Shown here in pieces: positions 28,502-37,407 of a stretch of DNA of 64,000 nt. A model generated the notes under the pieces. That model did no database searches. It was not told the origin of the DNA and saw nothing but the letters and a program-made list of their open reading frames with translations. The stretch comes from CBDFKJ01 sp965248805. Lineage in GTDB: Bacteria; Pseudomonadota; Alphaproteobacteria; UBA6615. The stretch is taken from positions 372,001 through 436,000 of the forward strand of contig CBDFKJ010000006.1 of assembly GCA_965248805.1 (NCBI GenBank), read 5' to 3'. A program made the position numbers and the translations under genes. Numbering within the stretch: the stretch's first letter is position 1; each line of letters opens with the position of its first letter.

Positions 28502-29494
28502 CTAGCCGGCCGCCGCCAGATAGGCCCCGGGATTGACGGCGCGTGCGCCGCGGCGGATCTCGAAATGTAATTGCGGTGTCGGCGCCCCGCCCGTGCTGCC
28601 TACGGTTGCCACAACCTGACCCCGGCCGACCACGTCACCGCGTTCCACCAGCAGACGGTCGTTATGCGCGTAGGCGGTGACGAAACCGTCGGCATGCTTG
28701 ATCAAAATCAGTTTGCCGTAGCCGCGAATGTTTTCGTCGGCATAGGCGACGACCCCGCTTTGCGCGGCGCGCACAGGGGTGCCGCGTGCGGCGGCAATGT
28801 TGATGCCGTCGTTGTGCAGGCCATCCTCCTTGGCGCCGAACGTCGAAGCCACGGGTCCCGATACGGGCGTCAGGAAGTCATCGCCGATCATCGGCGGCGG
28901 CGCCGTGATCGGTGCGAGGCGGGTCCCGATCTTGTTCGTTGATGGGCGCGGCGCAGGCCCATCTGCGACCTGCAATTGCGGCGGGCGATCATCGGCTGAT
29001 TTCGGCACGACCAAGCGCTGCCCGACAAAAATCGTGTGCGGCCGGTCGATCTGATTGAGGCGCACGAGTGTGGTCATGTCGACGGCGTACTGGCGCGAGA
29101 CGCTGTAGATGGACTCCCCTGGACGCACCACATGCACGCGGGGCGGCGGGATCGCCAGGCGGGTATCGACGTACAGCAGGTAGGGCGGCGTCAACTCGTT
29201 GGCGTCGATGACGGCGCGCAAGGTTACTCCATAAGCGCGCGCGATACTGTAGACGGAATCGCCCTCCTCCACGAAATGGACACCGCGCAGTGGCGCCGCC
29301 GGGACGGGTTGCGGCACGGGCTGTGGCGCGCGCGCGACCACTGGCGCCGCCGGCGCCGGGCTCGACTGGCGCGAATGGTCGACCAGCGGTGCGGGCGGCC
29401 CCCTGCGCGCACACGCATCCACCACAAGCACCGCCAACACGGCGGCGGTGATACGTGGGGCCATGGATAGGCGGGCGCGGGACGCGGCCGTCAT
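28502..29494 (-). CDS. LysM / degenerate M23 lipoprotein (NlpD-type)
   Basis: This 330-residue protein has a signal with lipobox-like VVDACARR (residue about 28), a Pro/Ala-rich linker, two LysM domains (VEEGDSVYSIARAYGV, VRPGESIYSVSRQYAV) that bind peptidoglycan, and a C-terminal M23/LytM domain (GINIAAARGTPVRAAQSGVV, QLHFEIRRG). The zinc ligands are altered: HNDGIN replaces HxxxD and QLHFE replaces HLHFE. The domain is therefore probably not an enzyme but an activator of cell-wall amidases, as in NlpD or EnvC. It overlaps pcm by 4 bases, in the usual surE-pcm-LysM order. Confidence 0.88.
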   Translation of the reverse strand: MTAASRARLSMAPRITAAVLAVLVVDACARRGPPAPLVDHSRQSSPAPAAPVVARAPQPVPQPVPAAPLRGVHFVEEGDSVYSIARAYGVTLRAVIDANELTPPYLLYVDTRLAIPPPRVHVVRPGESIYSVSRQYAVDMTTLVRLNQIDRPHTIFVGQRLVVPKSADDRPPQLQVADGPAPRPSTNKIGTRLAPITAPPPMIGDDFLTPVSGPVASTFGAKEDGLHNDGINIAAARGTPVRAAQSGVVAYADENIRGYGKLILIKHADGFVTAYAHNDRLLVERGDVVGRGQVVATVGSTGGAPTPQLHFEIRRGARAVNPGAYLAAAG

Positions 29495-30153
29495 GCCGAC
29501 TGCCGGCGCTTTTCCGCCACGTGGTCGCCACCGGGCACCAGCGGCACGAACCGAACGGTCGACAGGATCTCGCTGTCGAACCGGTCGTCAACGCGGCGCA
29601 CCCGCAACGACTGCTGATCGCGGCCGCAGGCGCCAATGGGCAGGATCAGGATGCCGCCCACGTTCAACTGGTCCAGGATCGCGCGCGGCGGCTCGGTCGC
29701 GGCTGCCGTGACAATGATGCGGTCGAATGGCGCCTGCTCGGGCCAACCCAGCATGCCGTCGCCGAGGCGCGTGGTGACGTTGTGCAGCCGCAGCCGCGTG
29801 AGGCGGCCCTCCGCCTCCCGCAACAGCGCGCGATGGCGCTCGATCGTGTAGACGCGGCGGCAGAGTCGGGCGATCACGGCGGTGTGGAAGCCCGAGCCGG
29901 TCCCGATCTCGAGCACCTTGTGCCGCTCGGTAAGTTCGAGCGCCTCGGTCATGCGCGCCACCACAAGGGGCTGGCTTAGCGTCTGGCCATGGCCGATGGA
30001 GACGGCGACGTTCTGATAGGCCTGATGCAGGAAGGCGCGCGGCAGGAACTGGTCGCGCGGCACCCGCTCCAGCGCCGACAGCACCCTGGCGTCGGTGATC
30101 CCCTGCTGGCGCAATTCCAGAATCAGCCGGATCATGCGCGTGACGACTGTCAC
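29491..30153 (-). CDS. pcm: Protein-L-isoaspartate O-methyltransferase
   Basis: The 220-residue enzyme methylates isoaspartate residues in aged proteins so that they can revert to aspartate. It has RVPRDQFLPRAFLHQAYQN, the substrate loop SIGHGQTLSQPLVVARM and the SAM motif VLEIGTGSGFHTAVIA, then RIIVTAAATEPP. Length is typical. It overlaps surE by 4 bases upstream and the LysM gene by 4 bases downstream. Confidence 0.96.
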   Translation of the reverse strand: MTVVTRMIRLILELRQQGITDARVLSALERVPRDQFLPRAFLHQAYQNVAVSIGHGQTLSQPLVVARMTEALELTERHKVLEIGTGSGFHTAVIARLCRRVYTIERHRALLREAEGRLTRLRLHNVTTRLGDGMLGWPEQAPFDRIIVTAAATEPPRAILDQLNVGGILILPIGACGRDQQSLRVRRVDDRFDSEILSTVRFVPLVPGGDHVAEKRRQSA

Positions 30154-30935
30154 GCCAGCGCCTCGCGCAGCGGCTTGATCGACGCGCGGTGGGTCAGGTC
30201 GAGGTGCACCGGCGTCACCGAGACGAAGCCATCGCAGACCGCCTCGAGATCGGTGCCGCGCCCGGGTTCGCTCTCATCGCGCTGGGTGCCGATCCAGTAG
30301 TAGGGGCGCCCGCGCGGGTCGACGCGCCGGTCCAGATTCTCGCCCAGCTTGCGCTGGCCCTGGCGCGTCATCATGACGCCCTTGACCCTATCGGGCACGA
30401 GGTCGGGAAAGTTGATGTTGATCAGAACGCCGCGCGGCCAGCCGGCGCGGCAGATCCGCCGCACCAGACCGGGCGCGTACGTGGCGGAGGTCGGCCAGTG
30501 AACCTTCACGTGCCCGTCGCCGACGTACTGTGACAGTGCCATCGCCGGTACCCGCAGGAGCGTCGCTTCCATCGCGGCGGCCACGGTTCCGGAATAGGTA
30601 ATGTCTTCGCCCAGGTTGCCGCCTCGGTTGACGCCGGAGAGCACCAGATCGGGCGGTCTGCCTTCGACGATGTTGTGCAACGCCAGCAGCACGCAGTCGG
30701 TCGGCGTGCCGTCGACGGCGAACCGGCGCGGGTTGATGCGGCGAATACGTAGCGGCTGGTGCAGGGTGAGCGAATGGCTGGCGGCACTCTGTTCCGTCTC
30801 CGGCGCGCACACCCATACGTCGTCGCATAGTTCGCGTGCAACCTTTTCCAGCACCCGCAGACCCGGGGCGTGGATGCCGTCATCGTTGGTCACCAGCATG
30901 CGCGCGCGCCGCAACGACGCCGGGAACCTATTCAT
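30150..30935 (-). CDS. surE: 5'/3'-nucleotidase SurE
   Basis: The 261-residue metal-dependent nucleotidase has the hallmark MLVTNDDGIHAPGL near residue 13, the two Asp residues being metal ligands, then VCAPETEQSAASHSLTLHQP and VLSGVNRGGNLGEDITYSGT with the active-site Asn and Ser. It releases phosphate from nucleoside monophosphates. It overlaps both serS and pcm by a few bases, which indicates one operon. Start at 30935 adds about 12 residues before the conserved core; MLVTNDD at 30899 is an alternative. Confidence 0.96.
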   Translation of the reverse strand: MNRFPASLRRARMLVTNDDGIHAPGLRVLEKVARELCDDVWVCAPETEQSAASHSLTLHQPLRIRRINPRRFAVDGTPTDCVLLALHNIVEGRPPDLVLSGVNRGGNLGEDITYSGTVAAAMEATLLRVPAMALSQYVGDGHVKVHWPTSATYAPGLVRRICRAGWPRGVLININFPDLVPDRVKGVMMTRQGQRKLGENLDRRVDPRGRPYYWIGTQRDESEPGRGTDLEAVCDGFVSVTPVHLDLTHRASIKPLREALA

Positions 30936-32211
30936 GGGCGCCGATGATCTCCACGCCGCCCATATAGGAGCGCAATACGGTTGGAACGTGCACGGTGCCG
31001 TCGGCGCGCTGATTGTTCTCGATGATGGCGATCATGGCGCGACCGATGGCGACACCCGATCCGTTAAGCGTATGGACGTAGCGGGTCGCCTTCTCGCCCG
31101 CCGGTCGAAAGCGGGCGCGCATGCGCCTAGCCTGAAAGTCGCCGCAGTTCGAACACGACGAGATCTCACGATAAGTGTCCTGGCCGGGCAGCCAGACTTC
31201 GATGTCGTGGGTGCGGCGTGCGGCGAATCCCGTGTCGCCGCTGGCGAGCACGACGACGCGGTAGGGCAGCTCGAGCCGCTGCAGGATCGCCTCGGCACAG
31301 CCCGTCATGCGCTCCAGCTCCTCGCCCGACCGGTCGGGATGCGTGATCGACACCAGCTCCACCTTGTAGAACTGGTGGTGACGGATCATGCCGCGCGTAT
31401 CCTTGCCGGCAGCGCCCGCCTCCGAGCGGAAACAGGCGGTGAACGCCGTCACGCGTTGCGGCAACTCCGCCTGATCGATGATCTGGTCTCTGACCAGATT
31501 GGTCAGCGGCACTTCGGCGGTGGGGATCAGCCAGTAGTCATCGGCCGTGTGAAACTGATCCTCGGCGAACTTCGGCAGCTGGCCGGTGCCATACAGCGCT
31601 TGCTCCCGCACCAGCATCGGCGGGCTGATTTCGGTGTAGCCGAACTCGGTGGTGTGCGTGTCGAGCATGAACTGCGCCAGGGCCCGTTCCATGCGCGCCA
31701 GCGCGCCCTTGAGCACGACAAACCGGGTGCCGCTCATGCGCGCGGCCGCGGCGAAGTCCATCAACCCGAGCGCCTCGCCGATCTCGAAGTGCTGCTTGTG
31801 CGCGAAGTCGAACTTCGGCGGCTCGCCGACGCGGCGCAGTTCGACATTGGCGGCCTCGTCGGCGCCGTCGGGCACGCTGTCGGCTAGGACGTTGGGCTGC
31901 TCGGCCAGAGCCTCTTCCAACGCCGCCGCGCGTAGCCGCTCCTGCTCCTCCACCGCCTGCATCTCGGCTTTCAGCACCGTCACCTCGGCCTTCAAGGCCT
32001 CGGCATCACTAGCCCAACCCTGTGCCATGGCTTGGCCGATCTCCTTCGACGCCTGGTTGCGCCGGCTCTGCAATTGCTGAAGCTGCGTCAGCACGTCGCG
32101 GTGGCCGGCATCCAGGGCGATGATGTCTTCGGCAGCCGGCGGCAACGCGCGGCGGGTGCGCGCGGCATCAAACTGCGCGGGGTTCTCGCGGATCCAGCGA
32201 ATGTCGAGCAT
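30928..32211 (-). CDS. serS: Serine--tRNA ligase
   Basis: The 427-residue class II synthetase starts MLDIRWIRENPAQFDAA and has the N-terminal antiparallel coiled coil (residues about 28-105) that grips tRNA-Ser. The catalytic motifs are motif 2 CFRSEAGAAGKDTRGMIRHH and motif 3 SGVAIGRAMIAIIEN. It charges tRNA-Ser with serine. It lies 79 bases downstream of tatC and overlaps surE by 8 bases. Confidence 0.98.
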   Translation of the reverse strand: MLDIRWIRENPAQFDAARTRRALPPAAEDIIALDAGHRDVLTQLQQLQSRRNQASKEIGQAMAQGWASDAEALKAEVTVLKAEMQAVEEQERLRAAALEEALAEQPNVLADSVPDGADEAANVELRRVGEPPKFDFAHKQHFEIGEALGLMDFAAAARMSGTRFVVLKGALARMERALAQFMLDTHTTEFGYTEISPPMLVREQALYGTGQLPKFAEDQFHTADDYWLIPTAEVPLTNLVRDQIIDQAELPQRVTAFTACFRSEAGAAGKDTRGMIRHHQFYKVELVSITHPDRSGEELERMTGCAEAILQRLELPYRVVVLASGDTGFAARRTHDIEVWLPGQDTYREISSCSNCGDFQARRMRARFRPAGEKATRYVHTLNGSGVAIGRAMIAIIENNQRADGTVHVPTVLRSYMGGVEIIGAHE

Positions 32212-32290
32212 GGCCCCCAGCCGTATCGGCTACGACGCCGCGTATATAGGGCGAGCAGCGCATGGCGTCCAGCCGCTTGCCGGCGAGCGG

Positions 32291-33079
32291 TTAGTAGTCC
32301 TCAGGCGTATCTCGCTGTTGCTGCCTGACGATCAGCTTGCCGCAGTAGATCGAGATCTCGTACAGCACGATGATTGGGATCGCCAAGCTCAGTTGGCTGA
32401 GGGGGTCCGGCGGCGTCAGAATCGCCGCCGCAACGAAGGCGAGGACGACGGCGTAGCGGCGCTTCTCTGCCAAGCCCTCAGGCGTCGCCATGCCGACGCG
32501 CACCAGGAGTGAGATCGCGACCGGCAATTCGAAGCTCAATCCGAAGGCGAATATCAGACGCATGACCAGCGACAGGTACTCGTTGACCTTCGGTTCCAAC
32601 TCGATCGACAGCTCGCCGGCGGCGCCCGCGACCTGCTGGAAGCTAGCGAAGAACTGCCACGCGATCGGCATCACCACGTAATAGACGAAGCAGGCGCCGA
32701 TGAAGAACAGGATCGGCGTGGCGGCCAGGAACGGCAGGAACGCGCGCTTTTCTCTCCGGTACAGGCCGGGCGCGACGAACATCCAGATCTGGCCGGCCAC
32801 GACCGGAAACGACACGAACGCGGCGGCGAAGAACCCGATCTTGATATCGGTGAAGAACTTCTCATGCAGCGCCGTATAGATGAGGCGCTTGCCCTCCTGA
32901 TCCGCCCAGATCTTGGCCAGCGGATCGACCAGCACGTTGAAGATATCGCTCGCAAAGTAAAAACAGACGAAAAACATCAGAATGAACGCAACACTCGAGT
33001 ACATCAGCCGCTGGCGCAGCTCGACCAAATGGTCGAGCAGCGGCATGCGTTTTTCGTCGCCGGCGGGAAAGTCGGTCAT
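32291..33079 (-). CDS. tatC: Sec-independent protein translocase TatC
   Basis: The 262-residue, six-helix membrane protein has the N-terminal MPLLDHLVELRQRLMYSSV motif that recognises the twin-arginine signal peptide. It also has LPFLAATPILFFIGACFVYY and the family stretch SYGLSFELP-like FAFGLSFELPVAISLLVRVG. TatC with TatB forms the receptor for folded exported proteins. It lies 6 bases after tatB in tatA-tatB-tatC order. Confidence 0.97.
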   Translation of the reverse strand: MTDFPAGDEKRMPLLDHLVELRQRLMYSSVAFILMFFVCFYFASDIFNVLVDPLAKIWADQEGKRLIYTALHEKFFTDIKIGFFAAAFVSFPVVAGQIWMFVAPGLYRREKRAFLPFLAATPILFFIGACFVYYVVMPIAWQFFASFQQVAGAAGELSIELEPKVNEYLSLVMRLIFAFGLSFELPVAISLLVRVGMATPEGLAEKRRYAVVLAFVAAAILTPPDPLSQLSLAIPIIVLYEISIYCGKLIVRQQQRDTPEDY

Positions 33080-33085
33080 GGGAGA

Positions 33086-33670
33086 CTAGCCGCGTTGCGC
33101 GGCGCGAGCCGGCTCGGTGCTTTCCTGAGGCGGAGCGGCGGTCGGATCGGCTCCATTGGCATCGGCGACCGGCGTTTCGGCAACTTTCTTGTCGGGGGCC
33201 GGCGCTGCATTGGGCATTGTTTCCCGTGCGGCAGCGGGCGACTCCGCCGGCGTACTCTCGCGCGGCTCGGCAGGCTTTTCTGTCGTGGAGACCGATTGCA
33301 CCGGTGCGTCGCCCGCTTGTTCCAACTCCAGCAGATCGTCCGGATCGTCGGGATCGTCGCGATCGTTAATCGTCGGCATGTCCGGATTGGTGCGAAACGA
33401 GCGTTCGATTTCGTGATCCGGATCGGCGGCGTCCTGAAGCTCCTTGGCCGGATCGTAGCGCGTGAACTCCTGCAGGTCGTCCTTAACCTTGTCGAGCTCC
33501 GACTCCTTCGCCAGCTCGTCCAACGATGATTGGAATTCCCGCGCCAGCCGCCGGCCCTTGCGCACCCATTTGGCGACCGTGCGCATCGCCTTGGGCAACT
33601 CCTTCGGCCCGATGACGATGAGCACGACCAGTGCGATCAAAAAAAGCTCGGACCACCCAAGGTCAAACAT
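33086..33670 (-). CDS. tatB: Sec-independent protein translocase TatB
   Basis: The 194-residue protein starts MFDLGWSELFLIALVVLIVI, one transmembrane helix, then the hinge GPKELPKAMRTVAKWV and an amphipathic helix. The Glu in WSEL at residue 8 is typical of TatB rather than TatA. A long Pro/Ala/Glu-rich C-terminal tail follows. It binds TatC in the Tat receptor complex and is followed 6 bases later by tatC. Confidence 0.95.
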   Translation of the reverse strand: MFDLGWSELFLIALVVLIVIGPKELPKAMRTVAKWVRKGRRLAREFQSSLDELAKESELDKVKDDLQEFTRYDPAKELQDAADPDHEIERSFRTNPDMPTINDRDDPDDPDDLLELEQAGDAPVQSVSTTEKPAEPRESTPAESPAAARETMPNAAPAPDKKVAETPVADANGADPTAAPPQESTEPARAAQRG

Positions 33671-33738
33671 GATTGTTCCGGCGGTGCGTGATGCAGCGTC
33701 CCCGGCACGGCCTGCGGGCCGGTGGATGCACGGCGCGG

Positions 33739-33957
33739 TTAGCCGTTGGCCGCCTTGTCGCTAGTGGAGGCTGCCTCAGATTCAATCCGTTCGCTAGTAT
33801 TTTCAGCGACTTCCTTTTCTTCTTTAATGTTAGACTTGAAAGACTTGATACCCTTGGCAACGTCGGCCATCAGTGATGGGATCTTGCCGCGACCACCAAA
33901 CAATAGCAGCACGACGGCCAAAACAATCAGCCAGTGCCAAATGCTAAACGTACCCAT
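33739..33957 (-). CDS. tatA: Sec-independent protein translocase TatA
   Basis: The 72-residue protein has the TatA layout: MGTFSIWHWLIVLAVVLLLF transmembrane helix, the FGGRGKIPSLMADVAKGI hinge and amphipathic helix, and a charged tail. It forms the protein-conducting oligomer of the Tat system. It is first in the tatABC operon, 68 bases before tatB. Confidence 0.96.
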   Translation of the reverse strand: MGTFSIWHWLIVLAVVLLLFGGRGKIPSLMADVAKGIKSFKSNIKEEKEVAENTSERIESEAASTSDKAANG

Positions 33958-34084
33958 GCGTTGCAGCTCCCATTTTCCGAATGCGGGCGCGTGAGGCGGA
34001 CTATCGCAGAATCCAAGGGTCCCTGCAATGCCAGCCCGCCGCCAAAGCCGTAAGATAGAGGATCAACTCATCTCGACTGAGTCG

Positions 34085-35164
34085 TTATTTAGGCTCGATG
34101 CGCAGAAACACAAACGTTTGCGTTCCGTCGAGCCGCATTCCGACGACTTCAGCGTCTTTCGGCAGAAACCGCCCCGGTACGCGTGCATGAATATGCAGCG
34201 GTGGCTCGCCCTCCAACCCACTCGCAGATAAGTGGACGAGACTGGTGCGGCCGAGCAGCCGTGCGGCCAGCACGACAGCCGTTCGAACGGTCGCGGTATC
34301 CCCCTCATCTTCGAGATCGCTCAACAGGACCGCCTCCGGCCGGATGAAGACCTCCACCGGCGCGCCTTCGGCCATGCCATTGGCCGGTATGCGGCCAAGC
34401 GCGGTGTCGACCCCGCCATCGCGCGCGATTCCCGCAATGCGATTGACCTCGCCGAAGAACTCGGCGGCGAACGGGCTGGCGGGTTCGTAGTACAGCTCCG
34501 CCGGTGTGCCGATCTGGGCGATCCGACCGTCGCGCATGAGCGCGAGGCGGTCGGCCATGAACATCGCCTCCTCAGGATCGTGGGTAACCAGCAGGGTGGT
34601 TACGCCAGCGGACTTCAGCAGATGCAAGGTCTCGTCGCGCACATCACGGCGCAGCCGGGCATCGAGCCCGGAGAACGGCTCGTCGAGCAGGATGATGCGC
34701 GGCCGCGGCGCCAGCGCGCGCGCCAGCGCGATGCGCTGTTGCTGCCCCCCCGACAGAATCGTCGCATTGGTATCGGCGAAGTCGGCCATGCCGACCTGGG
34801 CCAACACTTCCTGGGCCCGGGCGCGACGGGCGGCGGCCGGCATGTCGGCCAGCCCGAACATCACGTTTGCGCGCGCCGTGAGATGCGGAAACAGCGCGTA
34901 GTCCTGGAACACCAGCCCGATTTCGCGATCCTCCGGCGGCACCGCCGGCGCGCCGGCGCGCGCCACCACCTGGTCGCCGATCGACACCTCGCCCCGCTGC
35001 AACTCCTCCAAGCCGGCCGCCACACGCAACAGAGTCGACTTGCCGCAGCCGGACGGCCCGACGAGCGACACCAACTCGCCCGGCGCGAGCGCCAGCGACA
35101 CGCGGTCGAGCGCAACGACTTTGCCGAACCGATGGCAAACGTCGGTCAGAACGAGTGAATTCAT
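34085..35164 (-). CDS. ABC transporter ATPase (FbpC/PotA-type)
   Basis: The 359-residue ATPase has Walker A GPSGCGKSTLLRVAAGLEE, Q-loop VFQDYALFPHLTA, signature ILSGGQQQRIALARALA, Walker B IILLDEPFSGLDARLRRDV and H-loop VTHDPEEAMFMADRLAL. A C-terminal TOBE-like regulatory domain follows (EVFIRPEAVLL onward). Such ATPases drive import of ferric iron, polyamines, spermidine or similar solutes. No permease or binding-protein gene is near, so the substrate cannot be named. It lies between scpB and tatA, with 65 and 127 base gaps. Confidence 0.85.
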   Translation of the reverse strand: MNSLVLTDVCHRFGKVVALDRVSLALAPGELVSLVGPSGCGKSTLLRVAAGLEELQRGEVSIGDQVVARAGAPAVPPEDREIGLVFQDYALFPHLTARANVMFGLADMPAAARRARAQEVLAQVGMADFADTNATILSGGQQQRIALARALAPRPRIILLDEPFSGLDARLRRDVRDETLHLLKSAGVTTLLVTHDPEEAMFMADRLALMRDGRIAQIGTPAELYYEPASPFAAEFFGEVNRIAGIARDGGVDTALGRIPANGMAEGAPVEVFIRPEAVLLSDLEDEGDTATVRTAVVLAARLLGRTSLVHLSASGLEGEPPLHIHARVPGRFLPKDAEVVGMRLDGTQTFVFLRIEPK

Positions 35165-35229
35165 GCAAGCCTACTCACGCGCGGCGATAGCGGCATTGTG
35201 TCACATGTCGCGCCCGCGCGGAGTCGTCC

Positions 35230-35862
35230 TTATGCCTCCCCGACCACAGTCAACGGCTCCATCGGCAGTTGCTGCTGGTCATCGGACTCGCTCTCCGCGT
35301 AACGCGACTGCGCAATGGCACTCAGCGCCGGCCGGGCGTCGAGCAGTCCGGCGGCCTTCAAATCCTTGAGCCCCGGCAATTCGTCCAGGCTGGCAAGGCC
35401 GAAGTGGTCGGCGAAGGCGGCCGTGGTATGCCACGTCAGCGGCCGACCCGGCGTTTCGCGCCGGCGCCCCGGCTTGATCCACGCCGCCTCCAGCAGCACA
35501 TCGAGCGTTCCCTTGCTGGCACTGACGCCGCGGATCTCCTCGATCTCTGCCCGCGTCACCGGCTGGTGGTAGGCGACGACCGCCAGGGTCTCCATCGCGG
35601 CGCGCGACAACTTGCGGGGCACCTCGCGTTCCAGGGTCAGCAACGACGCGAGATCGGGCGCCGTGCGCATGGCCCAGCCGTCGCCGACCTCGACCAAATG
35701 CACGCCGCGATGTGCGTAGTGCTCTGCCAGCTGGCGCACCAGTCCCGGCACATCGGTATCCTCGGGCAATCGCGCCGCCAAACTCGCCTCGGTAACCGGC
35801 GCGGAAGCGGCGAACAATATCGCCTCGATCAGGCGAAGGTGCTGTGTGTGATCTTCCATCAT
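35230..35862 (-). CDS. scpB: Segregation and condensation protein B
   Basis: The 210-residue protein has two winged-helix domains: HLRLIEAILFAASAPVTEAS near the start and LSRAAMETLAVVAYHQPVTR followed by AEIEEIRGVSASKGTLDVLL. It joins ScpA and SMC in the condensin complex that compacts the chromosome. I chose ATG 35862, which overlaps the scpA stop (ATGA); the longer upstream frame lies within scpA. A C-terminal acidic tail follows the core. Confidence 0.95.
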   Translation of the reverse strand: MMEDHTQHLRLIEAILFAASAPVTEASLAARLPEDTDVPGLVRQLAEHYAHRGVHLVEVGDGWAMRTAPDLASLLTLEREVPRKLSRAAMETLAVVAYHQPVTRAEIEEIRGVSASKGTLDVLLEAAWIKPGRRRETPGRPLTWHTTAAFADHFGLASLDELPGLKDLKAAGLLDARPALSAIAQSRYAESESDDQQQLPMEPLTVVGEA

Positions 35863-36689
35863 TCCGTCTGGCTTGTGGCTATTACCGGCGTCGGCACCGG
35901 AGCCTGGGTGGTCTTGCGCACATAGATCGGCCCGAACTGCCGCCCCTGTTTCAGCTGAATGCCGCCGCCCTTGGCCAGTTCCAGGCTGGCGCCCAGCAGC
36001 GCCGCCGCCGCCGAGCGCCGCACCAAATCGTCGCTGTCCAGATCGTGCGGCAGGAAGCCCATCAACGCGGTCCATTCGCGCAGGCCGCCAAACATGGCGC
36101 GCAGTCGCCGCAACGCCTGATCGATGGAGTGAAGGCGCGACGGCGATATTGTCAACGGCGCCGGTTCTTCGTCGCGGTGCTGGATGGCGCCATAGGCGGA
36201 GAGCAGCTCGAAGAGTTTTGCATCGTAGATCGGCCGCGTGCTGACGCGGACGCCTTCCGGCGCACCGCGGGCGAAGGTGTCGATGCCCAGACGCGGCCGG
36301 GCAAACAGGCGCGCCGACGCGTCGCGCATGACCTCCAGCCGGCGCAACTGGAACTGCAACGCGGCCGCCATTTCAGCCCCGCTCGGCTCCTCCTCATCGG
36401 ATTCCTCGACCGGAAGCAGAAGGCGCGATTTCAAATAGGCAAGCCACGCCGCCATGACCAGATAGTCCGCAGCGAGATCGAGCCGATGCTTGCGCGCCTG
36501 TTGTACGAATTCGAGATACTGCTCGGCCAGTTGAAGGATCGAAAGTTTGGTGAGATCGACCTTCTGCTCGCGCGCCAGCGCCAGCAGCAAGTCTATCGGG
36601 CCTTCGAAACCGTCGAGGCGCAGTATCAGCAACGACGCGCTTGGCCGTACCTCGCCGTCGGCGGCTTCAAATTCGTCGTCTGATTCCAT
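35859..36689 (-). CDS. scpA: Segregation and condensation protein A
   Basis: The 276-residue kleisin subunit of the SMC-ScpAB condensin starts with an acidic stretch and has the N-terminal FEGPIDLLLALAREQKVDLT and AADYLVMAAWLAYLKSRLLL that contact SMC. The C-terminal winged helix ends near VRRSAAAALLGASLELAKGG. It is coupled to scpB by a 4-base overlap and preceded by the M50 protease gene 19 bases upstream. Confidence 0.94.
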   Translation of the reverse strand: MESDDEFEAADGEVRPSASLLILRLDGFEGPIDLLLALAREQKVDLTKLSILQLAEQYLEFVQQARKHRLDLAADYLVMAAWLAYLKSRLLLPVEESDEEEPSGAEMAAALQFQLRRLEVMRDASARLFARPRLGIDTFARGAPEGVRVSTRPIYDAKLFELLSAYGAIQHRDEEPAPLTISPSRLHSIDQALRRLRAMFGGLREWTALMGFLPHDLDSDDLVRRSAAAALLGASLELAKGGGIQLKQGRQFGPIYVRKTTQAPVPTPVIATSQTE

Positions 36690-36708
36690 CAGATCTCCGC
36701 GATTGTGT

Positions 36709-37395
36709 TCAGCCGAGTCCCATCACTTGCGAGATGGCCCGCATGATGAACTGTGCGGGCGTCCACACCAACCATTGAAAGATCCGCAGATCCATACCGA
36801 GTTGGCGGCCGATCCAGGGAAGGACGAATATGGCACCCAAGATGATCATGAATCCGTAGCGCTCAAGACGCGCGAGACGCATCGCCGGGCCGCGCGGCAG
36901 CAGTCCGACAGCAACCCTGCCGCCGTCCAAAGGCGGCACGGGCAACATATTAAAAACAGCCAGTATGACATTGATAACCATGGAATTAATTAGATTCTGG
37001 CCGGCCCAGTCGGCGGCCATTTCCGGCAGGAGAGGGGTCACGTGCAGAGCCGCTGCCGACACGATTGCCAGCGCCAGATTGGTCGCGGGACCGGCGGCGG
37101 CGACCCATACCATGTCGCGGCGCGGGTGACGGAGGCGAGCGAAGTTCACCGGCACCGGCTTCGCCCAACCAAACAGAAACGGTGCACGGGTCAGTACAAG
37201 CAGGGCGGGCAGGATCACAGTGCCGACGGCATCGACATGGCGCAGCGGATTGAATGTCACGCGTCCGGCCAGTGCCGCGGTGTCGTCGCCCAGCTTAAAC
37301 GCCACCCATCCGTGTGCTGCCTCGTGCAGCGTAATCGCCAGCAGAACCGGCAATACCCAGACTGAGGCTAGAAACAAGACCTCGTTCGTGTCCAT
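36709..37395 (-). CDS. Site-2-type membrane metalloprotease (M50 family)
   Basis: The 228-residue membrane protein has the zinc motif HEAAH at residues 24-28 inside the first helix (LLAITLHEAAHGWVAF) and the third ligand in NMLPVPPLDGGRV (residue about 155). It has about five hydrophobic segments and no PDZ domain, so it belongs to the small stand-alone group, not RseP. The substrate is unknown. It is in line with nagZ (12 bases upstream) and scpA (19 bases downstream). Confidence 0.9.
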   Translation of the reverse strand: MDTNEVLFLASVWVLPVLLAITLHEAAHGWVAFKLGDDTAALAGRVTFNPLRHVDAVGTVILPALLVLTRAPFLFGWAKPVPVNFARLRHPRRDMVWVAAAGPATNLALAIVSAAALHVTPLLPEMAADWAGQNLINSMVINVILAVFNMLPVPPLDGGRVAVGLLPRGPAMRLARLERYGFMIILGAIFVLPWIGRQLGMDLRIFQWLVWTPAQFIMRAISQVMGLG

Positions 37396-37407
37396 CGACG
37401 CTTCCTG

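Noticed and set aside
30601..31887. 428-residue open frame antisense to surE/serS
   Set aside because: The minus-strand genes carry clear SerRS and SurE motifs; this frame is His/Arg-rich with no recognisable domain.
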